A stretch of DNA of 64,000 nucleotides from Castor canadensis (GCF_047511655.1 NC_133391.1:124070384-124134383), one strand, 5' to 3'. Counted from the stretch's first letter, positions 25,542 to 36,814 are shown. Notes: generated by a model from the sequence alone, not told the origin. Program-made: numbers and translations.

Positions 25542-26490
25542 CAGAGTGGGGGGGAAAACAAATTTCATGGGATGGAAGAAAATTCTCTGTGAATGCTTTT
25601 CTCTATACCAGAACTTAATGAAAATATTCATTAAATGAAGAAGAACTCTAAGATAATAAAATGGAGAGCTAGAAAAGTTTGGGAAACAAAATGAAACCCC
25701 ACTACAGAGGGAAAGAATAACTTGCTAAGGAGTGGGGATGCCAGGACTGAAAACTGAAACGCAGTACTGCTGAGACCATCACAATGAATGTGCGAGAACA
25801 GCACATGGAGGTGGTGCGGTGACGTAACATGGTGAAGGAGTTGTTGCATTTGGGGCTGTCTGCGCAGCCCGTCTCCTCTGAGAATGGCTTCCCTATCTCG
25901 CAGGTGGGAGCCTTGCACCAGAATTGTGCCATGTGGCCTGGCTTCCTTAGAGACAGTCCATCGGGTGTGGATGGGCCTGTGGAATGTGGAGGTGGGTTCA
26001 AGGAGGCCACCAGTCTCCTGCTCTGACTGTTGGACTCTGGGGGGCAGACAGCTGCCATGTGCATGGAGGAGCAGGAAAACTGACCTAATAGAGAGAGAAA
26101 AACCAGACATGCAGAAGTCCTGTCCCACCCCGCAGAGACAGCAGCTGCACTCATTCCCCATAGGTGCAGCGTGATCCCAGCGCCTACTGACGCCAACTCT
26201 GGCGATACTATTCCACAAAACCCTCCTGAATCCTTACACCACCTGCTCCTCTTGCCTCACTAGATCCAGCTCATTCCTACTTACAATTCTAATAATCTTA
26301 ACTAATCAAGAAGTGTTCATGTCAAATGAAGAAGTATAAGAAATCTAAATGTTATTCCATGAGGAATGGGAATGAACAGTTTAAGGAACAGCCAGTAGTG
26401 ACATTCCTTAAACTACCACTTACAGGGCATGTGGATATGTATCTTGGGTCAACATCTTACATGTAATGACCACCCACTCACTCAATACAT
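25542..26490. other. Unassigned sequence with long unexplained open frames
   Basis: The minus strand has a 195-codon frame (25631-26218) and an overlapping 164-codon frame. The + strand has a 96-codon frame in the same GC-richer patch (25780-26200). None resembles a protein family I know, and there is no clear splice context. An unrecognised degraded retrocopy is possible; chance openness in GC-rich sequence is likelier. Confidence 0.35.
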
Positions 26491-26493
26491 GGC

Positions 26494-27170
26494 TCTTTTC
26501 TTTTTTTCAGGAAGAACTTCTTGTATTCATCACAGAACAAAATACAGACTACATTCGTTAATTTATTTTCCACATGAGAGAATATACTTCGTATTTAGAG
26601 AAATAAATGATCGGTTGTGAGGAGCTGCTTTTGGAAAGTGATCAATCAGCACCTTATTAATGGTTGGCTATTGATACCAGGTTCTGTCACACCTCTCACA
26701 CATTAGTCTTTGGACATCATTCATCTCTTTTAACCATAACTCAGCCTTTTTGGATACAATTTGGAGGATAGCCACTGTTCTTTCATAATTCTCTTCATGA
26801 CCATCAGAGAGAGTGTGGGCAATCCATCTTGATACAGGATGTTTGTAATAACCCCAGTGTTCTGGGATAAAGCCTTCTAGAATTTCTGCTAATTCAACTT
26901 CACCTAAAAATAAATTCACCAGAGTTATGCCAATTACTACTGGAATCCCAGTCAATAATATGTAGAATTTTGATAACTTTGAAAAACTCTTGTCGTAGTA
27001 GGAAGAAAGTTTGATGGTGAGCTGTCATTTCCCATGGGCTCCTCTGTGTCACACAGGAGCAACAGTCTTTGAAAAGCTTCCTAATCTGAGTTGATGCCAA
27101 CATGGTAGCCAGACAGAGCTGTCAATGCAGTGACCAAAGCTCACGACAATATACTCACAGTCACCATGGC
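26494..27170 (-). pseudogene. NDUFB5P: NDUFB5 processed pseudogene
   Basis: This is an intronless retrocopy of NDUFB5, a single-pass inner-membrane accessory subunit of mitochondrial complex I. The original ATG is the complement of 27165-27167. The presequence region is recognisable but has a TGA at about codon 9 and frame breaks before the membrane segment. The frame then reads well from 26955 (membrane segment beginning [14 protein letters not shown]) through the [10 protein letters not shown] and SRWIAH motifs to a premature TAG after 26668. Beyond it, residues like the native C-terminus (LIDH..PKA) remain, followed by 3'UTR, an AATAAA-like signal near 26567 and a poly(A) tail (T-rich on + at 26494-26507). 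Spanning several parental exons without introns marks it as processed and dead. Confidence 0.9.
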
Positions 27171-27197
27171 TAGGACAGGCAATAGCAAGAACTCCTG

Positions 27198-27309
27198 TTT
27201 TGTTTGCTTATTTGTTTGAGATGGGGCTCCCACTATGTTGCCTAAGCTGACCTTGAATTTATAACTCTCCTGGCTCAGCCTCCCAAGTAGCTAAGATTAC
27301 AGTCCTGGC
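27198..27309 (-). mobile_element. B1-type SINE, reverse
   Basis: T-rich start, then 'gagatggggctcccactatg' and 'cagcctcccaagtagctaag', a reversed B1. Confidence 0.8.
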
Positions 27310-27625
27310 TATTACTGCACAGACTAAGGGACAGATTTTGAATTCAGAAGTCAAGTTAGGGCTTAAGTCATACATGGAACACCAACTCAGTAAAGGTGAG
27401 GAGAGTCACGAGAACTCCTGATACCTCTCACAACACTTTCCCGACAACCAAATGATCTCTTATTTAGGAAACGGTCCCTGGGGGCATCTACTCTTCTACA
27501 TAGTACATATTTTCTGAATATGTGTATGTATGATATCTAATAGTGTTTAAATGATACAAGGGAGGCAATATTAATGAAGTCTGTTTTAATGTGTGGTAAT
27601 TACAAACATAAGTACACTTCAAAAT
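27310..27625. other. Unassigned spacer
   Basis: No recognised feature before the next L1 TSD. Confidence 0.4.
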
Positions 27626-28809
27626 ACTTCACGGACATTATATGGAAACACAAGAGGCCACGAATAGCCAAGGCAATACTCAGTCAAAAGAACAATGCTG
27701 GAGGTATCACAATACCTGACTTCAAACTATATTACAAAGCAATAACAATAAAAACAGCATGGTACTGGCACAAAAACAGACATGAAGACCAGTGGAACAG
27801 AACAGAGGATCCAGATATGAATCCACACAACTATAACCAACTTGTCTTTGACAAAGGAGCTAAAAATATACGATGGAGAAAAAGCAGCCTCTTTAACAAA
27901 AACTGCTGGGAAAACTGGTTAGCAGTCTGCAAAAAACTGAAGCTAGATCCATGTATATCACCCTTTACCAAGATTGACTCAAAATGGATCAAGGATCTTA
28001 ATATCAGACCCCAAACTCTAAAGCTGTACAGGAAAGAGTAACAAATACCTTGGAACTAATAGGTATAGGTAAGAACTTTCTCAATGGAATCCCAGCAGCT
28101 CAGCAACTAAGAGATAGCATAGGTAAATAGGACTTCATAAACTAAAAAGCTTCTGTTCAACAAAAGAAATGGTCTCTAAACTGAAGAGACCACCCACAGA
28201 GCGGGACAAAATATTTGCCAGCTACACATTAGACAAAGGACTGATAACCAGAATATATAGGGAACTTAAAAACCTATTCCCCCAAAATTAATGAATCAGT
28301 AAAGAAATGGGCAAGTGAACTAAACAGAACTTTCTCAAAAGAAGAAATTCAAATGGCCAAAAAACACATGAAAAAATGCTCACCATCTCTAGCAATAAAG
28401 GAAATGCAAATTAAAACCACACTAAGATTCCACCTCACCCCTGTTAGAATAGCATCATTAGCAACACCACCAACAACAGGTGTTGGTGAGGATGGGGGAA
28501 AAAGGAACCCTCTTACACTGTTGGTGGGAATGTGAACTAGTACAACCACTGGAAAAAAATTTGGAGGCTACTTAAAAAGCTAAACATTGATCTACCATTT
28601 GATCCAGAAATACCACTCTTGGGGATATACCCAAAAGACTGTGACACAGGTTACTCCAGAGGCACCTGCACACCCATGTTTATTGCAGCACTATTCACAA
28701 TAGCCAAGTTATGGAAACAGCCAAGATGCCCCACTACTGACGAATGGATTAAGAAAATGTGGTATTTATACACAATGGAATTTTATGCAGTCATGTAGAA
28801 GAATGAAAT

Positions 28810-29420
28810 GTTTTTTTTTTCATTTTTCTTTTATTATTCATATGTGCATACAAGGATTGGTTCATTTCTCCCCACTGCCCCCACCCCCTCCCTTACCACC
28901 CACTCCGCCCCCTCCCTCTCCCCCCCCCAATACCCAGCAGAAACTATTTTGCCCTTATCTCTAATTTTGTTGTAGAGAGAGTATAAGCAATAATAGGAAG
29001 GAACAAGAGTTTTTGCTGGTTGAGATAAGGATAGCTATACAGGGCATTGACTCACATTGATTTCCTGTGCGTGGGTGTTACCTTCTAGGTTAATTCTTTT
29101 TGATCTACCCTTTTCTCTAGTACCTGTTCCCCTTCTCCTATTGGCCTCAGTTGCTTTAAGGTATCTGCTTTAGTTTCTCTGCGTTAAGGGCAACAAATGC
29201 TATCTAGTTTTTTAGATGTCTTACCTATCCTCATCCCTCCCTTGTGTGCTCTCGCTTTTATCATGTGCTCATAGTCCAATCCCCTTGTTGTGTTTGCCCT
29301 TGATCTAATGTCCGCATATGAGGGAGAACATATGATTTTTGGTCTTTTGGGCCAGGCTAGCCTCACTCAGAATGATGTTCTCCAATTCCATCCATTTACC
29401 AGCGAATGATAACATTTCAT
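28810..29420 (-). mobile_element. Inner 5'-truncated L1 in opposite orientation
   Basis: On the + strand it begins with poly(T) (28811-28820) and the reversed L1 3' end, and runs back to the segment around the end of ORF2 at ~29418. It is bounded by the direct repeat GAAGAATGAAAT at 28798-28809 and 29421-29432. Its 3'UTR is the same lineage as the outer element. Confidence 0.8.
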
Positions 29421-29806
29421 GAAGAATGAAATAGCATTTGTTGCCCTTAACGCAGAGAAACTAAAGCAGATACCTTAAAAGCAACTGAGGCCAATAGGAG
29501 AAGGGGACCAGGAACTAGAGAAAACGTTAGATCAAAAAGAATTAACCTAGAAGTAACACATACGCACAGGAAATTAATGTGAGTCAACTCCCTGTATAGC
29601 TATCCTTATCTCAACCAGCAAAAACCCTTGTTCCTTCCTATTATTGCTTATACTCTCTCTTCAACAAAATTAGAGATAAGGGCAAAATAGTTTCTGCCAG
29701 TAGTGAGGGGTAAAGAGGGGTAATGGGGAGGGTAAGGGGAGTGTGGGGGGAAGGGGGAAGAAATGACCCAAACATTGTATGCACATATGAATAAAAAAAA
29801 TTAAAA
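28822..29806. repeat. ~380-bp inverted repeat with ~230-bp spacer
   Basis: The segment 28822-29205 is close to the reverse complement of 29434-29806. It arises from the two L1 3'UTRs facing each other. Confidence 0.85.
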
Positions 29807-29823
29807 AAAAAACTTCACAGACA

Positions 29824-29990
29824 AAACATATTTTCTTCTCTCATCTTATGCTATAATTGGAGACTGTGTTATGGACCACAGAGTAGTGGACATAGTTAAG
29901 CTAGAGAATGAACACATAAAAACACTACGACAAAGAGACAACATTAAAGAATGAGTTCTTGGATCCAAAATTCTTGGTCTGGTGATGATT
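29824..29990. other. Unassigned spacer
   Basis: Short AT-rich sequence, no feature recognised. Confidence 0.4.
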
Positions 29991-29992
29991 TT

Positions 29993-30335
29993 TCTATGGT
30001 CTGAATGTCTGGGCCACCCACTCCCAAATTTACAAATGGAAACCAAATCCCTAATGCGATGTATAAAAAGATGGGGCATTGGAGAAGTGATTAGATCGTG
30101 AGGGTGGAGCACTCATGAGTGGGATTAGTGCGCTCATAAAAGAGGCCCAAGGTTGCTTGTTCACCCTTTCCCCTGCTTGAGGACAGAGGGAAAAGATCGC
30201 TGTCTAGGAAGTGGGCCCTCATCAAAGAATTTGCTGGAGCTTTCATTTTGGACTTTCTGGCCCCCAGAACCCTATGAAGTAAATTTCTGTTGCTTATTTA
30301 TCCAGAGTTCAAAGTCTGTAATAGGAGAGTTTAGA
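29993..30335 (+). mobile_element. ERVL-MaLR-like LTR remnant
   Basis: 'tatggtctgaatgtctggg', 'gagaagtgattagatcgtg', 'cactcatgagtgggattag' and a late 'gaagtaaatttctgttgctt' follow the forward order of MaLR-type LTRs. Confidence 0.6.
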
Positions 30336-30748
30336 GCAAAAAGCTTCTACTCCAGGAGTCCCAACCCAGGTGGTCTCAGCCACCCTTCCTGATATGCCTA
30401 TCAAAAACATGAATAATGGAGAATGGCAGAGAAAAGAGATTTAATTGAACACAGCCATGTCAGGAAGACAGATGAAGCAGTTCAGTGACTCCAAGATCAT
30501 CTTAAAGAGTACTGACTTGAACTTTAGGCTTAAGTAGAAGAACTGGGGCAGGGGCGAGAAGTACACATAGTTAAGTGGTCCTGTCAAGGTTGGGGGTGCT
30601 CAGATCAGGATAGAAAGGCATTGTTGTGAGACTGCAGGTTTGACTCTTGTCACGAGATGTTTATCCATCATTCCTGTCCTTCCTGGAATCTAAGGTTACT
30701 ATAGGGAAAGTCTGTATGGTTTCTCTAACCCTTCTTCTTCTACTTTCT
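30336..30748. other. Unassigned intergenic sequence
   Basis: No gene or repeat recognised. Confidence 0.4.
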
Positions 30749-30750
30749 GT

Positions 30751-30886
30751 TTGAAACAGAGTCTCATTTTGCAGCCCAGGCTAGCCTGGAACTCACTATG
30801 TAGAGTAGGCTGGCCTCAAATTTATGATTCTCTTGCCTTAGTCTCCCAAGTGTTGGAATTACAGGCATGCCCCATGATATCTGGCC
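30751..30886 (-). mobile_element. B1 SINE, reverse
   Basis: Classic reversed B1: 'gcctggaactcactatgtag', 'aggctggcctcaaattta' and 'tcccaagtgttggaattac'. The internal duplication typical of B1 is visible. Confidence 0.85.
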
Positions 30887-30984
30887 TTTGTATGTTTTTT
30901 TTTCACACAATGGACCCATGGCCTAAGAGGTTGGGCCTATCACGGGAACTTATACCTTGGCCTTTTCCATTGTTTGGTACATGT

Positions 30985-31210
30985 AGAGTATCCCTTATTG
31001 GAAATGGTTGGGACAAGAAATGTTTCAGATTATAAAATTTTTCAGATTTTTTTGTAATGTTTGCATAGACTTTACCAGTTGAGTGTCCTTAATCTGAAAA
31101 TCTGAAATCTAAAATCCAAAACTTCCTGCAGGCCCTGTCAAGGCTCAGAAAGTTTAGATTTCAGGTGTTTCATATTGTGGACTTTCAGATTAAAGATGCT
31201 CAATTTGTAC
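30985..31210. mobile_element. DNA-transposon remnant (Tigger-like)
   Basis: The ends 'gagtatcccttattggaaat' and 'cagattaaagatgctcaa' are loosely inverted. The inner phrases 'tttcagattataaaattttt' and 'atctgaaaatctgaaatct' resemble mariner/Tigger-derived elements. Family assignment is from memory. Confidence 0.45.
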
Positions 31211-33490
31211 ATGAATTGTAAATTTTTCTTTGTTGTTGTTGAGGCAGGTTGGATTCATATTGCAAACAACTGAAAGAGTCCTGCCCAGGATGTACAGGAG
31301 GCAGGCAGTCTCTATGCAGTGCCTCTAGCATGGGCCATTCACAGAGGATCAAGAAGTGAGGAACCAGATATCATCTGCAGCGCCATGTCCCTTCCCCACT
31401 ACCAGGTCAGTGAATGCTCCTCCTTCATAGTGAGCTGGAAATAATGCAGGGCATATGCCACATCAAAATAAAGAGATACCATTTGGTGTCAATAAATTAA
31501 AAGTGTGCCCAATTGCAATGTGAATTTATTTCTCAGCTCTTATTTACTTATCGTCTTACCTCTCCTCACAGCCCTTATGTTCTTTGACACAGGATCTGTG
31601 TCTTTCTGTATCTGGTGTTTCTGGAATAAACATTTTTTATGAATTGAAATGCAAGTAGATTTTTATTTTAATAATTTGCAGCATTGAAAGGAAATAACTT
31701 ACTTGAATCAAGGGATTTGTGTAAAATGGTGACTTTGCTCATTAGGAAAAGAAACTTGCCCCAGACTCACCCTTGTTTCTTCCTCTGGAGGAGAAAAGAG
31801 TGCCTAGCCAGGTTGGGTTTCTCTGTTATTTCCCATTCCCTAGAGAGCAGCCTGAATTTGCAGCCTCTGAAGAAGGCTCTTTCATATCCCAGGATGAGAC
31901 TGGACTCTCGGAAGGTTTTTCTCCTGCCATGGATTGTATTAGTGTTGGATTTCTTACCTTGCCCCTGGATCCTGACAAGACACAGTGGCCTCCCTGTCAA
32001 AGTGAACCATGGGGAAATTAGCTCCTGAAAACCCAAAACAGCAAGTGCTACAACTCCGCAAGCTGCACCTCTACAGGTTGGTTCAGGACAGCAGAAACTG
32101 CTTGGATGTTTTAGGGAGATTTCTGTGGCTTTGACCTCATGGCAGCCATTGTTGTTGGTCCTTGACCCCGACTTGCCATCCTAAAGGCCTGAAAGATGGT
32201 GGCAGGCAGTGCCTCAGTTGTCACCCAACAGTATTCATCCCATGCTGGAATTACTGACCAGATGAGAGCAGTGGGAATTTGAGGGCGGGAGATCTTATTT
32301 TTATAGAGTAGAGGCCTAAAGGGTGGGGGGTGACTAGACAGAGCTTCAATCTCTATTCCTGGAGAGAGAGAGAAAACTTAAAAATCATTTAATTATGACA
32401 TTTGGGTTTAATATTAACAAGCTCAAAAGTTTTCCACACCCTCCAACAAAGTCTCTCAGCCTCCAAATGACTTCAGCTTCTTCGTGACAACCCGCTCTGT
32501 GTCTGGGACATCAGTTTGATTTACAGAGCATTTCAAAATATTTATATATTTTTTAGGGTTTCCATCATAGCCTCAGCCAGTAACCTGCTGTGTTTGAAAA
32601 TGTCTGGGCAGTAATTGTCATTGTTTGCAACAGCTATTTTGGACTCTGGGCAAGCGTTGTGGCATTTTGTATAATCTAGGAATGCAATTACTGAAGTTGT
32701 ATACATAATCCAAGTGACCTCCTGGCTTAAGAAGCTCAAACCCTAGGAAAAAAACGGATAACAACAGCAAAAAGTTTGTTTAATTTTTCTTCTGTAGTTG
32801 GTCAGTGGTAGGTGGATGCTATTATGGCCAATTTGGCAAAAAGATGATTAGTGTAACAATTCCTTATAAGTACAAAACAATGTTGGATTAGACAGAGAAG
32901 AAAGAATATGACTGGGATGGTGGGTTCCTCTGACCCAGGGTCACACCTAAGTGTTTGTGGAGGAAATTAGATACTGAGGGATGTCTGGGTCCTAGAATGA
33001 GTCATTCTTCATGATGCAAGAGATAATTTTGCACCAATTAAAAGCGAGCCTCTAATGTCATTTAAAAATAAATTGCTAACAGTTAAGGACTTTATATTTA
33101 AAAAAAAATAAAAGAGACAAAAACCTATTCAGTAAGAATGAGACTATCTTGGAGTGAGTAAGTGAATATACAAGTCCTCCTGCACGTCATTAGGGATTTT
33201 AGGCTTCTAAGATCTTATCCATTTCTGAGGTGATCAGGTTACTCCTAAATTACTTTTTCTCTCTTGTTTTTTTTTTTTTCCCTGTCAGATGCTATCTGGA
33301 AGCTGTAATGCTAAAGCTTTCCTTCAGTGTGAAATGGTCATTCCTGAAGGAGAGTTGATAAACAGAATCTCTGGATTTCCAAGCAGACAAGTGGTTTGGG
33401 TAACTGATGCTAGAAACTACAAAAAGTGATCTCAAAACCTAGACAAAAGAAAACACTTGTACTTAAGCAAGTAGAGGTGCCCACCACCAG
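31211..33490. other. Unassigned intergenic sequence
   Basis: About 2.3 kb without a recognised gene or repeat. The overlapping frames at 31684-32036 on both strands have no family resemblance. An AATAAA at ~31626 has no gene attached that I can see. Confidence 0.4.
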
Positions 33491-33494
33491 AGCC

Positions 33495-33582
33495 TGGGAC
33501 TGTAGCTCAGCGGCAGGCACAGGGCTTAGTTAGCATGCATGAGGCTAAGGGTTTGATCCCCAGCAAACCTCTGCTCCCCTCT

Positions 33583-33610
<28 letters not shown>
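33495..33610 (+). mobile_element. ID SINE with (GA)n tail
   Basis: 'gggactgtagctcagcggca' and 'ggtttgatccccagcaaa' carry the A-box and B-box of the ID element. A (GA)n run occupies 33583-33608. Confidence 0.8.
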
Positions 33611-33613
<3 letters not shown>

Positions 33614-34080
33614 AAACACTCAGGATCAGTTTGCAAGTACCTTCCAGGCTTAATGGACACCTCTTGTCTCCTATCTATCTATGTGTGAGAAAAGTGTGCC
33701 TTATGGTTCTGAAACTCAGGGGAAGCCTAGGCTACAGCTTCTCCTGGAATTCAGCACTTTATGGATGCTTAGGGTCTTTTTTTTCTTCTTTTTGCAGATT
33801 TTACTTTCTAGCTGGTTTTTCAACTGCCCAGACGTCCCACCTGTCCCCACCCTCTGAGGCCTGTGAGGTCACTTATGTCCCTGAAGTAACCCCAGGCTAC
33901 AGAAAAGGAGACTAGACACCCCGTGGGCTCTCACAGCTAGACAGGCATTTTATTTTTTCTATCAATCCCTTCATTTCATCTCCTATTGTTTCACCCCTGC
34001 AGGGAATGATACTAAATATAAACAGCCCCCCCCCACCCCCAGGGCTTCCAGACATCTATGACAACAGCTCACATGGTGCC
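33611..34080. other. Unassigned sequence upstream of CpG segment
   Basis: It contains a C-rich run at ~34027-34040 and a 126-codon frame from 33535 that starts inside the SINE. No protein family is recognised. Confidence 0.4.
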
Positions 34081-34084
34081 TGGA

Positions 34085-34250
34085 GCACACACGGCAGAGC
34101 CTTGCCGCCTCGCTGCCAGTCGGGTCGCGTGGGGGAAGAGCTCGGTCAAGACCAGCTAATCAGTCCCAGGCAAGCTGGGTGCGGGACTGCGCCTGCGCCT
34201 AGGCAGCTCAGGGCGCGCGGAGTCCTGGCGCACATCACAGGCAGGTAGGG
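34085..34250 (+). promoter_or_regulatory. CpG-dense segment, candidate noncoding-RNA promoter
   Basis: About 150 bp holds a dozen or more CpG dinucleotides in a CpG-poor window. An NRF1-like site, TGCGCCTGCGCC, sits at 34188-34199 and a GGGCGCGCGG box at 34211-34220. Just downstream, GCAG|GTAGGG at 34241-34250 is a strong match to a splice donor on the + strand. The combination resembles a small CpG promoter with a short first exon. No coding frame with a recognisable product follows, so a long noncoding RNA is the likeliest product if it is active. Confidence 0.45.
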
Positions 34251-36050
34251 CTGGAGACTCTGAGTGGTCCTCAGTTAATGGTCAGAATTATGCAGTCAAA
34301 ATTGTCTGCCACCTAAAGAGATGACCTTATGTCCAGTCTCTTGATAAATCATCCAGAAAGCTCGAGCAGGAAGTGATCCACAGGGAGGGTCTCAGGGGCT
34401 TTTTTTCTCTTCAGATTACGCACATGACCAAGATAAAATATCTTACTGGCTACCGTTTACATAAAGTATATGACTCTGAAATGCCAATTTTGCAAATAAG
34501 ACAGGCCTGTCTTTCAGCCAAAGGCGCTTTTATCCTGTGAGCTTTACAAGATACTTCCTCCGTCTTTCTTGTAGCCTCAGTTACTCTGGTTTGTCTTTTA
34601 TTCCTGAGAGCATGGCTTTTGATTCAAGGACATGAAAGCATTGACATTTTGGTTCATTTATTCATTCCTTTTTAAAGGAGACTGATGCTTTTGTGATGTA
34701 AAGATGTTCCCCTGAAAGCAATGACAGCCTGTGCCGGAAGAGCGGATTTAGCAACAAATACATTATTCTTGCAGAATTTTCTTGTGCCAGGAAACCAAAG
34801 TGAGGGGGAGACTCACAGGATAAGAAAGTGACTATGCCCATGGGAATTCAAGCAGCAGAAAGGACTCCAGAACCTCCGGAGTTCATTCCAACCAAACGAA
34901 AATGTCTCACGCTAGCAACTAGCAAATTAACTCATTCTTATGTGTTTAACTCCATTCAAGTGTAGATACCAGGAGAATAGAAAAGCTACAAATTTATCAT
35001 CCTTATTTATTCTGGAGTCTGAAATGAAAGATCGGAGAGCAGGTTTTGATAGAGGGGAGCTATAGAATGTAAGAGTCCATAGGATGTAAGAGTTCCCTGA
35101 GAATATCAAACTCAACCTTTCTTTCCCATATGGCTTTTCAATGACACCAGTCAGTCTATGGGATAGCCTTTTGGGGGAGAAAAAGTAATTTCTTCCTCAT
35201 CTTTTGCAAGATTCATGGCTGACATCCCCTATTGCAAAAGACAGATTAACAAGAGAAAATCCTAAGAAATTCACTTCAACAAAGTTTTACAAGACACAGG
35301 AGCATTCAAAAATAAAGATCCAGAGAAAACTATATTTTCATGCTCAGGTTGGGATGATAAGAATTGATGGTCACATAGACACAAAAGAGGTGTGACCCAT
35401 TGGTAAAAACCAGGGACACTTAGCAAAGCCTGTTAGTTCATCTTCTTCTTGGTTTCTTTGTGTAGACTTCCTTTCCTCTGTGTATAGGCAGGACACCTGT
35501 CACATGATGGTCTTCAGAAGAAAGGGAGCAGGAGAAGGTCAGAAAGATTTTACCACTTTTGCATTTTTCTCAGTGTCATTCAGCTTAAATACTCAGAATG
35601 CTCCAAGACCATATTGAAGCTAGAATTTCCTGCACCCAGGTAAATTCTACCACCAAGTGCTATTGGTCCTAATTCTGTTGTTTGGACCATAATACATTAC
35701 TCTATTTTTAAACACAAAGGCCTTCAAATATTTGTTTCCCTTAGTTCATTACTGTCTAGGTTCTGGTCCCTGTTTATTCAAGCTCTCCTCACCTGGTGTG
35801 GTTTCCAGGGTCTTCATGTCCTAACAGCCATCCACTAACCCACTCCAGTGGATTAATGTCTTTAAAATGTGATGCTGGAACTCAAAACCATTAAGCAACA
35901 TAGGATGGGGGGAAAAGATGGGAAAGTGAAGTGGAGGCAGCTCACCTGACTAAAGTACAATGCATGTACAGGTATAATACCAAAGGAAAAATCCCACTGG
36001 CCAATGAACAGACACCCAAACAACAAGGACAAGAATGAAAAACAAGTCAT
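34251..36050. other. Unassigned intergenic sequence
   Basis: 35215-35560 has the feel of an old LTR ('aagacagattaacaagaga', 'ggcaggacacctgtcac') but I cannot assign it. 35870-36050 may be the start of the L1 3'UTR that follows. No gene is seen. Confidence 0.35.
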
Positions 36051-36054
36051 GCTA

Positions 36055-36570
36055 AAGGGAGGGTCCTAACAGACGGGGAGGTTTAAGGAAGGTGAATATG
36101 GTTGATGTACTTTCTATACAAGAGTGGATATAGAATTTTTAAACTGACGCAATCACCATAAGAAGGGGACTAAAGTAGAAAGGAGAAAAATGGAGGGGAT
36201 GAACCAATTTGGGTTCTAATACATATATACATGGAAATGTCACAATGAAACTCCCTGTATAGCTATCTTAAACAAACAAAAATGTCTTTTTTCAAAAACA
36301 GAGGACAAAAAGATAAAACAGGTCCTGTCTGGGGGCTGGTACCAGTGGGAGGAGAGACGATATAAGGAATATGGTGGAAATATTGTGTATTCATGTATGA
36401 AAATGGAAAAATGAGACCTACTGAGACTATTCTAAGAACAGGGTGAGGAGGGATGAAGGAGAATGATGGATGGGGTGAATTTTACTAAGATATATTGTAA
36501 CCATTTTTGTAAATGTCACAATGGACCCCCAGTGCAACAATAATATGATAATAAAAAAATAAAATAAAAC
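36055..36570 (+). mobile_element. L1 3'UTR fragment, lineage A
   Basis: Parallel to 25010-25541 for most of its length ('atagaatttttaaac', 'gatgaaccaatttgggtt', 'ggtcctgtctggg'), ending 'aacaataatatgataata' and A-rich. Confidence 0.85.
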
Positions 36571-36812
36571 ATGGTGTTGGAACTGAGCACAATGTTGCAG
36601 GTGTCCTATGGAGCAGAGCGTGTCCTCCAGAGGGAGGGCCCTAGTGGCACACCATAAATATTAGAGATTACTCATATCCTGTTCAATATTATTTTCTGTG
36701 ATTTTTATAAACAAATGTGACCTGTTTGTCACATTTGACACAAAACTAAGTAGGATGGTTCTAAGGGTACAGAGGAAAAATAAACTCAATCTAAGTTTCT
36801 CTTACTGTACTG
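36571..36812. other. Unassigned spacer
   Basis: No recognised feature. Confidence 0.4.
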
Positions 36813-36814
36813 TC

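Larger units (their letters stand above)
27626..29823 (+). mobile_element. 5'-truncated L1 (+) with an antiparallel L1 inside
   Basis: The outer element runs from 27638 to poly(A) at ~29811. It is flanked by near-identical 12-bp repeats, acttcacggaca at 27626-27637 and acttcacagaca at 29812-29823. Its left part (27638-28809) is the C-terminal region of ORF2, including an uninterrupted frame to 28041 past the reverse-transcriptase domain. Its right part (29433-29811) is the 3'UTR. Between them lies the inverted insert described separately. About 200 bp expected between the two outer parts is missing. Confidence 0.85.

Noticed and set aside
27574-28041. A 155-codon + strand frame as a host gene
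   Set aside because: Apart from its first codons it is the C-terminal region of L1 ORF2.
28798-29432. Simple twin-priming inversion of one L1
   Set aside because: The inverted part contains the L1 3' end with its own poly(A) tail and has its own direct repeats; twin priming inverts only the 5' part.
31684-32036. Overlapping 114-, 89- and 82-codon frames on both strands
   Set aside because: Open on both strands with no recognisable protein, so likely chance.
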